A stretch of DNA of 64,000 bases from assembly GCA_014898425.1 (NCBI GenBank), contig RCSZ01000002.1, positions 1,426,001 through 1,490,000 of the forward strand, written 5' to 3'. Source of the DNA: Botryotinia globosa (lineage: Eukaryota > Ascomycota > Leotiomycetes > Helotiales > Sclerotiniaceae). This document shows, in pieces, positions 34,199 to 45,608 of this stretch. Positions within the stretch are counted from its first letter, which is position 1, and each line of letters starts with the position of its first letter. The position numbers and the translations under genes are program-made. The notes under the pieces are model-generated. The model was not told the origin of the DNA. It ran no database searches and saw only the letters and a program-made list of their open reading frames with translations.

Positions 34199-36035
34199 CT
34201 AATTACTATGTTGGGTTGGAGGCCCGATTGCTCGGTTGTTACCAGGACTACCTCCAGTACCAGTCCTGTTCGATTGCGATTGATGTTGGAACATGCTTCG
34301 CCGATGTGCATCCGGATACAAATGACCAGAAAGAGGTATTGTGGCTCTAAAACGTAGAGGGTTGGTATCATACGGGTCTACCTCGTATACAGGCTGCCCG
34401 TCATCTTCATCCTCATCCTCGTCATATTTCCAACGATCAGATTCTCTCTCCATGCTTTTGTTGACAGTTGTAGACATTCCTCTCCGGTCTATCCACAACC
34501 GACCACCTCGGCCAATTCGTCTCCGATATGCTGGCTGCGAACGACGATCATCTTCTTCTGGAGGTGTACTATACCGCACGGTTACCGCGTCCGGTTTTTC
34601 TTGGCTCACTGGAGATGCTTGATCAAATGAGTCGGAAGTCACAGATGATGGTGGCGTCAGTAAATACTGACTGTATTGAGCTGTTGCTGGGCGAAAGCTC
34701 GTATTTGAGCTTTGTCCTTCAACTGGTAGGAGTGGTTCCCTTGTGCAATCGATGAAGTTCTCATTCCACTTGATATGCTGTGCGGATTTTTCCTCGAGCT
34801 CTCTTTGCAGCATGTTCTCCTTCTGGGCCAGCACATGACTTAACTGTACCATATCCATTTCAATTCCGCGGCCATCAGGACGAGGTGGAATACGAAGTGG
34901 AGCTGGCTGGCGTTGCACATTTTGGAAGTCCATGGCCTTCCTCTTCTGTGGCTTCGAATTGTCAGTAGGATGTTCGAACTCTCTTCCAGTGGTCGAGATT
35001 ATGCATACCTTCTGATTTATGAGAAGCTCATCATCAGGATCACTCTTAATACCCAGCTTGATCTTGAGGCTCTTGATTTCACTACGAGATTCGAACACGG
35101 AACGTTCGCATTGCAAGAGTTTTTTCTTATAAGTTTCGCGTTCAGTCGCCATTTTAATCAGGTCCCTTGCTTCTTCCATTTCCTTTCTCAGTCTCCTAAC
35201 TTTATCTGTGATTTGCATATCTCTTGCTCTGGTTTTCCTGGTAGCTCTTACTTCACGGCGCCGGAAGCAAACATATGGATCGCCTTCATCTTGATCTTGG
35301 TGAGTTTCAAACTTCAGACTAGGCTGAATGCCATGATTATCACAGGCCTGCCGTCGAGACTTCCAATACTCATATAATTCCTTCAGATGACCAAAGATCT
35401 TTTCCTCTCCTCGTTCCTTGATGACTTCTTTCATGGTCTCAAAACTCACCAATGTCTTGTCTATTGAGGCCCATGGGGTTTTATTTTCGGCAGTTTCTTC
35501 GAAAATTTCCATGAGCTTTTCGAAGTTATCTTCCGAGAGCTGTTGGTTCGAAAGGGTTTTCCTTTTGTTATAATCTTTTAGAAAAATTTCATCTTCGGTA
35601 GTCATGTTATATTGGCAACCAGTACATTCTTCCACGGTTTGTGAAAAGCGGATATAGGTAGCAGGTTTGTCAAATTTCCTTGAGTATAATGATTCATAGT
35701 CAATGTCGGTACCTTCTTCTGCAGGAGGGGCCGGAATCTCTTGTGGTGCATCCTTATCACCCGAAGTGTGGCCTGCCAGAGCAGCTTGAAGATGGTATTC
35801 CTGTTCGGGATACAAGAGTCAGTATATGGGACATATCACGTGATTATATTGTAAGATCGAGCACGTGATGACTAACATTTTCTTCGGCTTTTTCGACACC
35901 AGTCTCGACTTTATATTGACCTTGTAATGAATCATATTCGGCAGATTCTATTTGATCTTCTCGTAGAATTTGTTGATGGGTGGATCTGTTGAGCTTCTTT
36001 TGGCGCACCACCCTGCCAGCCGGTTGTGTCCTCAT
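34199..36035 (-). CDS. epl1: EPL1, enhancer of polycomb-like subunit of NuA4
   Basis: Scaffold subunit of the NuA4/Piccolo histone H4/H2A acetyltransferase. Exons: complement(34199..34945, 35009..35800, 35877..36035), 565 residues. The N-terminus (RVVRQKKLNRSTHQQILRE) is the conserved EPcA start that contacts Esa1 and the nucleosome. The EPcA part continues through PATYIRFSQTVEECTG, YNMTTEDEIFL and DPYVCFRRREVRATRKTRARD. A coiled-coil segment follows (about 245-315), then a Pro/Ser-rich region and a Gly/Arg/Asp-rich tail containing GRGGRLWIDRR. The first intron (35801-35876) contains two CACGTGAT motifs. A longer start at 36083 is possible but lacks conservation. Confidence 0.93.
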
Positions 36036-36894
36036 GTTGATGATGGAATGACTCCGATATGTAAAATTAACGCGACAACGCAATTTGAACGCGTAAAAAA
36101 TTCATAAAATAAAAAACTGTTCATGACTGAATGTTTAATCCATTTTTTGAATTGAAATTCGATGTCAGTTGGAATATTTTGATGATAGAAAATTGTACCT
36201 TTGCCACGTTCCGACGTTCGTGATACAAGCAAATTTTTCCTGGTTCAATGTGTCAATAACTCTAATTTGGGTAATGTTGGCCTGATTTGGTTACTGTATA
36301 AGGCAACAACAAAGAACATTTGCAAACTATACTAGATTAAGGATCCTTGTCATATCAAACTTCTGACGATTGGAGATTTGACCCTATTGTGTTATATTGA
36401 TAACCTCGATACATATCCCACATAACTTACAATACAATCTCCAAAATTCATTGAGGATTGGGGGGAAATATAATACGAACCCTCGGGAAATAGAAAGTTA
36501 ATACGTTAAATCGATAATCAATCTGAGTCGGAAGGAAAACAATACCTTAGTTTGGACATCATCGAATCTCGCATCTTACTTTCAGCCTCTCCCCGCCCTT
36601 CTAAGGAAACTTATCACTTAGCTACCTATCTAGTCCCCAGTCTTGCGACCAACCCCATTCACCTCCTTTACTTCAACAACCTTACCTACTACTTGGGTTT
36701 GCGACCATCTCTTTTACTGCGACCACTTCCTTTACTCCATTCACCCTATTCTTCAAGCCTTTATCTCGCGACCGACCGCCTTTACTCCAACAGCTTACCT
36801 CCACCTCCTTTCCTCGATTGGCCTTGCTACGAAACAAACAACTACCCACCTACCGCATACACAATCACATAACAGACAAACACAATCCGTCAAT
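36036..36894. promoter_or_regulatory. Divergent promoter region between epl1 and calcineurin B
   Basis: 859 bp between divergent starts. 36560-36890 is C/T-rich on the plus strand and probably the calcineurin B leader. A frame in this leader ending at 36872 could act as an upstream open frame, but I cannot tell. Confidence 0.5.
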
Positions 36895-37708
36895 ATGGGA
36901 AATACAAGTAGTGCAGTGTTGGAGAATATTGTACAAGGGTCAAACTGTGCGGATAATACATTCTTCTAAATTACTGTCTGGTTGGTTATTGGGAGGACTT
37001 GCGCGCTAATTCTGGGTGCGAAACAGTTGATCGAGATGAGGTTGATAGATTAAGAAAACGTTTTATGAAGTTGGATAAGGTGCGCAGTATTCTGTTTCCT
37101 CGGTTGGTGTCCTAAGTGTGTTGGGGGTACTGGGAGTTTTCCGTTGAACGTGTGGGAAGTGTATGGAACTCAGGAGGGCTAATGGAGTCTACGTCTGTAG
37201 GATAATTCCGGTACTATTGAACGTGAGGAGTTCCTCAGTCTTCCGCAAATCTCGTCGAATCCTCTAGCTACCAGGTTGGTCTATCTTCTCTTCATCTGCC
37301 GTCCACACGCAATGTTTAAAATGATGTATATGTACTGATTAATCTCCCTTTTCCAGAATGATTGCCATATTCGATGAAGATGGGGGTGGAGACGTTGATT
37401 TCCAAGAATTCGTCAGTGGCCTCAGCGCATTCAGCAGCAAAGGAAACAAGGAACAAAAGCTTCGTTTTGCATTCAAGGTTTATGACATCGATCGTGATGG
37501 ATACATAAGCAATGGAGAATTATTCATTGTTTTGAAGATGATGGTAGGAAGTAATTTGAAGGATCAACAGTTGCAACAGATTGTTGATAAAACAATTATG
37601 GAGGCAGATTTGGATAGGGATGGAAAGATTAGTTTCGAGGAATTCACAAAGATGGTGGAGAATACAGATGTTTCTATGAGCATGACTTTAGGTGGGTTTG
37701 GATGTTGA
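36895..37708 (+). CDS. cnb1: Calcineurin regulatory subunit B
   Basis: Calcium-binding regulatory subunit of the calcineurin phosphatase. Exons 36895..36946, 37027..37079, 37201..37274 and 37357..37708 give 176 residues, normal for the family. MGNT provides the N-myristoylation glycine. Four EF-hands are visible: [13 protein letters not shown] (across the exon 2/3 junction), [26 protein letters not shown] and [13 protein letters not shown]. The phrase [21 protein letters not shown] is the canonical family match (shown here within length limits). Several donors are non-standard (GTGCGG, GTGCGC, GTTGGT). The early frame that reads straight through the first intron is a retained-intron artefact. 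Confidence 0.94.
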
Positions 37709-39145
37709 ATCCGTTTTCGAGAAAATGGGTTGGTACTTGAGGGTGAAATTTACTAATGTGTGTGGTAGATCAATTTTGATTCGAAAGCATTGGGAAGGGA
37801 AGAAGATCAGTAATATATCGAGGAATGCACGTTTTCGCAACTACAACCCAAATCAAAGTACAGTATGACATGCTCAGATGCAGGACATGATATGAGCAAT
37901 GGTTGAAACTCTTGCAGCAGAACTAGGGATCTAGATGCATTGATATGATGTGGTTGGTGGATCCTTGAGACACACATTTATACTAAACTCATTACAAGGA
38001 ATCGATGATTTATTTACAAGATATTCCACCACGTTTCTTCATGTGCTCCAAGTGAAAGTGCTATTGTTGTCTGATATTTTTTGCGGACTAGTCGTCCATA
38101 TTTACACATCAATAACCTTAACTTGATATCTGTATCAAACACCGATTTCGAAGTTTCTCTCTCATCCTCTACTATCATAAAGTGCCATCTTAATGACTAG
38201 ATTTTCATGAGTCAACCAATTCGGTTGACTCTTTATTGGTCTTGGAATTGAGGGTTCAAAGTGTTCTTCTCGATCCAATCAAAATCGACCTCATGGTTCA
38301 ACTAAGCTTGGGGACAGCATGTATATACACGTGTAATCTTACCACAAAGGTAACCCTAGAGCTTTATATATGGATTATTGTTGTGTGCAATAAAGTTTAC
38401 TCCATGTCTAGATAGTCCTCTCTCTCGAGCCAGGCCACTTTATCAAATCATTCAAATGGTCCGCTGATATCTGCAGCTTCCTTACCGGCCCGCGGTCGGT
38501 CCGACTTATGAGATGTGCAACAAATTTGGTTCACTACTTGATCTTGATCACGAGAATGGAGTTTGTGGGCACACCTCGGGGTTTCGGTTTTGCTTGAAAT
38601 TGCTTGGGGTTGTTATATCCGAGGTTCGGGTTTTTGACTCATTCAGAGGTTTCCTCGTCTCTCGCTCCGCTTGTCTGAAAGCGACGATTAGACTAAGAAT
38701 GTTTCTGACTTTTGAAATTTGGAACGCTGATTAGCAAATCGGGAGTTGGATGGAATATTAAGAATGCGTTTGGAGCAAAGCATACACGATCAAGTATGTG
38801 TATATGCACTTTGATTTCCGATATAAGGATTCCCACGCGGGGGATGTGCTTGAAGCTAAGAGCACGAATAGGTAAGTGATGGCAGATCATGTGGGTTTAC
38901 TGGATGTTTGATATCTTGGGCTTCTTCGACAAGAATTTGCCGCCAAGGACGCAGTCAAAGGAGTGAACATGGCGGGATGCTCTACGCAAGGTGGGCTACC
39001 TATTCTTCGACTCTTCAACTTACGAAATTATTATTATTCGGAAGAGGTAGGATTTTGTTCGGCTAGTATGTAAAGGCTAGTAGTTAAACATCAGCATACA
39101 CTGCAGAGACTCTCAAATATAGCACCACAAGGAGCCACTTCTGTC

Positions 39146-39264
39146 ACATACGACCATAGACTGAGGAGAATTGGGCATCCCGTCCGCTCTGCCATACACA
39201 AGCCTCAGATCGGTAGATTAGTAGTTGGGTGGGTGACCACCAGCGAATCCCTACTGTTGTATGT
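39146..39264 (+). rRNA. 5S ribosomal RNA
   Basis: 119-nt 5S rRNA. The ends ACATACGAC and GTTGTATGT form the terminal helix. The internal control region includes TAGTAGTTGGGTGGGTGACC, typical of fungal 5S genes. T-rich sequence follows directly (ACTTTTCTTTTTG), the RNA polymerase III stop. It stands alone and not in rDNA, as is common in filamentous ascomycetes. Confidence 0.97.
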
Positions 39265-39744
39265 ACTTTTCTTTTTGAAGATTCAAATATGGGTGTTTGT
39301 CAGGCTGGTGGGTGACGAGTCGCAGGTTCTGCGAGCAGGAACGGGTCCATAGCGAAAGATGAGGGGACAGCGCATCCTTTTTGGCTTTTGAGTTGTTTTG
39401 TTGGCGCTACAACCGCCTTTCTGAGGTCCTGTGTAAATACGTACAGTAGTAGTTTTATAATCTAGATGGAAACCTCAGAGAGGCGGGCAAAAGGGATTCT
39501 CGGGTATTGGTGCAGTCTCCACCACCTCTCCACCCACCCACCAGCACATTACCTAAAACTCAATCTGGTGCACGGATACCAATGAAGTACCCCACTTCAT
39601 CTTGTTGTCTTTTTCCTTTTCGTTCTCAATCCTTCACAATGGCACTCTCGAGATGTATCTCCCCCACGATCCTCAGCACCAAAACGAAGGAGGGCTTGGA
39701 ACAACCAAATTGACAAAAGAATTTTCCCAAAAAGTGATCTGAAT

Positions 39745-39836
39745 TGCCCGTTCTAGGAATCGAACCTAGGATCTCATCATGTCACGTGGTTTGTCACGAT
39801 TACTAGTGATGCGCTTTACCGCTAAGCCAAACGGGC
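39745..39836 (-). tRNA. tRNA-Thr (anticodon AGU) with a 20-nt intron
   Basis: On the minus strand the 7-bp acceptor stem pairs GCCCGTT with AACGGGC, and the discriminator is A (39745). The D-arm is GCTTAGCGGTAAAGC. The anticodon stem CATCA/TGATG encloses the loop CTAGTA-A with anticodon AGT (39802-39804). A 20-nt intron (39781-39800) sits one base 3' of the anticodon, the usual place. The T-arm is CTAGG TTCGATT CCTAG. A TTTTT stop for polymerase III lies just downstream at about 39729-39733. Product length after splicing is 71 nt plus discriminator. Confidence 0.93.
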
Positions 39837-42807
39837 GTTGTATGTTAAAGACAGCAAGGATTTGTGAATATATATATGAAATCAAAAAATCTGGACGATT
39901 GTAGAGTTAGCGAATGTCTCGTTAGTGGGTGGAGTAGCTTTGAATCTGGGTGTAGATAGGAGAGAGTGAGATGTGTGTGGAATTCTTGGATGGAAAATTG
40001 TGTTTAAAGTGCTCAATAGTTCGAACCGCAATTCAAAAATGAACAAATAATTTGAGAGGTTGAATTTGATCAAACCCTTGAATTATTCTAAGATATCTAA
40101 TTTGTTTTTAAATATTCAAAATCTCTACATTGTTGACTCGCAGTTCAGAATATTGAATACACTAATATCATCACTAGTGCTCAGGGGATAGAAGAGAGGA
40201 GATGCTTGGTGAGGAAATTCGACTCTCCGATGTCCGTGAAGATAGGGGGAAGACATGGACTTGAACTTTGGAAGGAAAACGGCCAAGTGGTACACAATTT
40301 TGGTCGGTTCAATGTTGAGGGGAAGGGAAAGTAGAGGGGGGAATCTAGACATTCTATATTAATAGGTGCTCGTTACTTTCTTTTTACTCTTGTAGTATGA
40401 AGTATATGCCTTTACACAGTTCATCTCCCTTAATTTTACGCATCTTCCCCAGCTTTTGTTGGGACTTGGGAGACCCTCAGCTTGAAATATCGACATGATG
40501 CGTTATTATGAGAAGCCGTGTGGATAGCGGTTCAACTATTGTATCTGGTAGTAATCAATCTCGAATCCTCATTTGGCTTGTGGTGTGGAAGAAAAGTGTG
40601 CTTGCTGTTGTAGGCAGGGCATTCAATAATTTGGATTACAGTTGGATAGTTGAAGCAACTAAAAGTTTGACTTTGAATTTGTTGTGATTCGCTGCGGGTG
40701 TTGGTCCTCATGGGTGTATTTGAGTAGGGCATTGCTGGCTGATGGGATTTGGAGATAGGTTTGAAGTTGAGTACGATGACGATGTATACCTATTTATTAC
40801 GAGGGGATATGAATATGGATATGGATGAAGAAGGTTGAGGTGGATAGGGCTAGGAGTTGAAATTTAGGAGTATCAAGAAGGTATAAATGGAGTGTTTATC
40901 GCGAGATTAATCGCTTCTGGATACTCATTGAAATCACTAGTGAACTATTATTTGATGGGTAGGTAATCATATCTCAACACTAGTAAAGCCATAGAATTTA
41001 TGTATCATATTATCAATAGAAGAAGAACTACCTAGGTTGTGATTACATATTTTGATTACTCTGTTACCCTGAGGGGACGGTGTGAATATCGGATGTTGAG
41101 AGACGAGAGGGATGGCATGTATGAGTTCCGAATATGAATGAAAGATTACAGTGATAGTAAGCATCTCATTCGGTAGATTCACAGTTCTATATTATTTATC
41201 GAGGATACAGAAAATGGAAACAGGATATTCGCTTGGTATTTTGTGTGTTTGAGCATGAAAAGTATCAGGATCGAGGATGAGGTCTCGAGATCTAGGGGAT
41301 ATGTTGAATGGGAAGAGATATTTTGCTGCTCAGGGTAGGAGATAGTTTGTGTCGGATGGGATGGTGGGTATGAAGTGTTTATATAGAATGAAAATAACTA
41401 CTCGGGAGAAATTGCCTGGAGCTTTGAAGCATGGTGGTATGTATATAGGATGGCAATATTTATATACATATATATAGTAGATGTAGTATTCATTCTCATG
41501 GCTCCTTTCAGGGTGATCGCATATGCACATTCGCAAGTATATTTTGAAAATCTATCATTAAGATTCCTACAGGAGAATGGTGGGATACTGCACATTCACA
41601 TTTTGGGGCATATCGGAGGATTTCATCAAAAATCTATTAAATCTCACCAGATTGTATGGTAATGTGCAAGAAGAGAACAAGTGTAGATAGAGCACGGAAA
41701 AGAAGCAAGAACTGAACGAACGTGTACACAACAGACTGATTCATTGTGGATTTAATATCTGCGCAGTTGAAAGGATCCCATGTATGCCATGTTCGCAAGA
41801 TTGACACGAAAATCGAAGCACAAAGCTCACGGTCTCGGAGGTGACGCACGCAATGCGATGATGTGAACATAATAGGATGGGATAAGATACGTGTAAAATT
41901 TCCCCTCAGACTGATGCTTGCTGATGTTGAATACCCACACTCATTACATATGTGCGAATATTGTTCAACACGTGCTATGTATTCAAAGCTACTACGTCAA
42001 ATCATAGACAGTTCAGAAGTATCTCGACAAGACTGTCGTATCACTCCCATCATAGACTTGGTTTCCTACATCATCGGCATCGGACTCTTTATCTGCAAAG
42101 AGCTGTCCCGATGCAATGATCAAGAGTATAGCTCGGTGTGAACGAACTCAAGAAACTCAATCGTAGTCGTATTATCTAGACAGGTTCATTTCAGACGAAA
42201 TGTACTCAATCAGGATTTTCAAGAGAAAAAAAGATGACGGCCCCAAAGTTTATGCCTAGCAAAACTTTCCTCGGGCTTGGACATATCATCTCAGGGCGTC
42301 TGGCCTTGGAAAATCAAATCCTCTATGTACGTAGTTACGAGGACAGCTCAGCAGAAAGTGATATTTTTTGACTCCTATACAGAAATCAACCGAATCGAAA
42401 TCAAAAATGCATGATGGACTATCGAGTAATGTATCTCGTATAGTATTAAAGTTTGACAAATACTTCTCACGATCGGTAGTGTACCCACTCTACTTTTTGG
42501 GTTTGCATTTTAGTATACATCATTGAAAAAGCTATATTCAATGTATTATCCAATCAGCAGACCAAACATGTTTGCCAGAGTCATTGGTTGAAATGTGAAA
42601 AGATACTAGGTAGATCTCGATGTTGTCGTACCCATATATTTACTATAATTGATCAATGTGGAAATGAGCCAATCACCATGTCAGGAAGAACTGTCTTCAG
42701 GTCAAAGCACAAGAAATATCTCAAATAGAACAACATAGCGTGATGTCTAAAAATGCTTAATTAGGGAAAGTTGAGCGATTGGTTTCCATCTTACGCAGCA
42801 TGTGTGG

Positions 42808-42831
42808 GCTGCTGCTGCTGCTGCTGCTGCT
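42808..42831. repeat. (GCT)8 trinucleotide repeat
   Basis: Eight uninterrupted GCT units. No supported coding frame covers it. Confidence 0.95.
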
Positions 42832-43070
42832 GTGAGTCTGCATTATGCATGCGGGCTGTGTTTGTTTCGCTGAAAAGGAGGGGTTAGGCTTTATGTATGA
42901 TCATCCACCTCGTGATAGATGTCTGCTGGAATGCATATTTTTCTTCAAATCAATGCTTTCTTGTGGTAAAGCTCGTTTTTCAGCACACTCAGCTTGAGTG
43001 TTGTGCGTGCGCGAATGCTTGGTCTTCCACTTGCGGAATTGTAAACTTAAAAGTCTTGAACGTGCAATGG

Positions 43071-43102
43071 AAAAGGGTGAAAAGGGTGAAAAGGGTGAAA
43101 AG
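43071..43102. repeat. 9-bp tandem repeat AAAAGGGTG, 3.5 copies
   Basis: Three exact copies of AAAAGGGTG followed by AAAAG. Non-coding context. Confidence 0.9.
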
Positions 43103-45570
43103 AGAGGATACTGAAACATCCTACTATTCTAGAAAGAAACATCGTCGCCAACTGATTTGGAATGTCAAGGTAGATGCAGAAATAAGTTGGCAAGGAAGAG
43201 GGAAATTTGGAGTTCTTGGTGTCTTCTAGAAGATCGATTGAATCTCCTAGAGGATTCGCACTCGTAGCCCAATGGTGGTCTGTGCACATAATATATAACA
43301 TTATGTCTGTATGAATTCTATTTTCGAACCTTTGAGATCTTTGCCATAGACATGTAATGTAAGCCATGAAATTGCAAGGTAAGGCTATGGTTGTCTCGGA
43401 AATGAAAAGGTCTAAAAGTACCTATGTAGAGGAGGAACCTAGAGGAGGAACCTAGAGAATTCCGGCTAATATCCATTTTACATCCAAGGGGATGTGGTGT
43501 GAGACTGCTACGGGTTCGTACAGTAGGGCTGCATTGGATCAGTTGCCTCGTTCCATTCTGTTTGACAATTATTGCCTGCTCCATTGACGCCTGAAAATGA
43601 AAAATGACGTCGTATTCTCGAGATCGTTTAAAAATAATACATCGACGTATTGGGTAATGCTTACGAAAATGCATATTGTACTCCGGTATTGCCGATGCGA
43701 AATTTGGAGAGAAAAGGAAGAAAGATGCACGGCATTGGTACATCTAATAATGACCTAATCATCATTGGTTTTGAGGATAGAAGTCTGCTAACAATAATGC
43801 GGATATGTTATAACGGTCTGACAGTTTGCCTTCCAAAACAACAGCCTCACTACCAGTGAAAATCCTCAATACACGTGGGAGCTCAAGGTATTACCTAGAA
43901 GAACTTCATCAGGGCTCCCTAGAGCTAAACAAGTTGCCGTCTGGAAAAACGTGAGGACGGTTGAAATAGCGGTCTCGTGGGCTATCAATCCGGTCCAGCC
44001 TTGGGGAAAATAGAAGGCGTGTAGAAGGAACCCTTTTGCATGATTCGATTGTCGATCCATTTCAAGACCAAGTGTCTCTATTCGGGATGAACTTGCGAGA
44101 CCCCTGACTACAATTTGAGGGCTGTCTGTTCGGGCTGTTGAATTGCTTCATCGCTTGATTGAATGTTTGTGAATATTCATGGAGAAACAAAGTATTTGGA
44201 AATTGCTCGCAACTCTGCGTCGCATGCCTGCGCAGATAGAGTTTAGAGTCTAGATGGATGTAACGCTCCAAAATAAGACACGCTGGGTGATTGACCCTTG
44301 TTTCTAAACACATCTCTGAGTTTGACTGGTATTCCAACTTGGCAGGTATCTTGACTCGTGTGTGAGATATGACCATGTGTTGAGGAGGTAAGACTCTCTC
44401 GGAATGGTCTTTATTGTGGCTTATTACTGGCTGAATATTTGACAGAAAGGCATGAGAAAGCTCGTGGGAGTCGTGGTCGTGGAGTCTCAGATGAAGCTCT
44501 GAGCACGGTTAGATACGTGCGATTGGTAGCACAAAGATTAGAAAGCGTGCTGGCACGCTTGGAATTGGATGAGATCGGTGGATCGTACGACCTCCAATTT
44601 GACTAATTTTATATTGTGAAAGGGATTAGTTAACAATTACGGAGGACCTAAAGCCCCTTTTGGAAGGATTGAGCGAAGCAGCCGAGAAGAAAATCGATTT
44701 ATGAGGCTATACTATAAGAGACTACCGTAGATGACTATATGACTGCATGGACTCCTGGAGTAAGAGTAAGAGTAAGAGAAAGAGAGGGAAATCAAACGGA
44801 AGAGAGGTTTAAAATAAATTATTGAATAAAGTAATACGTTTCACATCGATCATCTACTAAGCCCTCTTTTCAAATTGATTTGATGGAGAGGCCTGTGTAG
44901 ATCTTTTCTGGCAAACTAATAAGCTGGAAGGCTGGGACTCTGGGAGGCTAGGAGGCTAGGAGGCTAGGAAAGTGCCAAGGGAGTTTAACAATTTTGTATA
45001 AAAGTATATTTTCGATGAGCTGTTGTTGAGGGCAAGGTAAGACCAATTAAAAGTATTCATCTAATGAGGTTTGTGTGTTGACTGTATCGACTGTCTGTAT
45101 TCATTATACCGAGTACAACGTAATGACCATCTATAATGTAACATACCTAGAGACTGACTAACTGTACTTTGTCTGCACTGTGGATTTTTGGTTGATCAAT
45201 TTTTTTAATTTTTTTTTGGCGAGGAAGCGATATTTTCCCAGATGAGCATTGAGGAGCAATGGCTCAATTTTTCCTCTCTTGACGACAGACCAGGTACATG
45301 GATTTAATCGTTTTCCTCCTTAAATACGAAAAAGTGTACCGGAAAAAGATGCATCGAATTGGTGAGATGTGTTTGGGCAAAATTACTAGGTATTTTTGCG
45401 CCCGAGACCCTGGTGATAATGTTTCAGGGAAAATGGCTGTTACAATATCTAGATTCTAGATACCGGTAGCTGTTAACAGAATAGTTTCTGTGAAGAGCCC
45501 GAAAAAACCCTAGGCACACATACATACACATATATACTGGTTCTTGATTTGTTGTATACTCCGTACTGTA

Positions 45571-45608
45571 CATCCATCCATCCATCCATCTATTCATCCA
45601 TTCATCCG
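45571..45608. repeat. Imperfect (CATC)n tetranucleotide repeat
   Basis: CATCCATCCATCCATCCATC followed by slightly varied units (TATTCATCCATTCATC). Simple repeat in the gene-poor domain. Confidence 0.9.

Noticed and set aside
43318..43743. 141-codon minus-strand frame in the gene-poor domain
   Set aside because: No motif, no intron logic and no supporting neighbour; chance frame is likelier.
45571..45608. Short-period repeat that might suggest a CRISPR-like array
   Set aside because: Four-base simple repeat without spacers, in a eukaryotic context.
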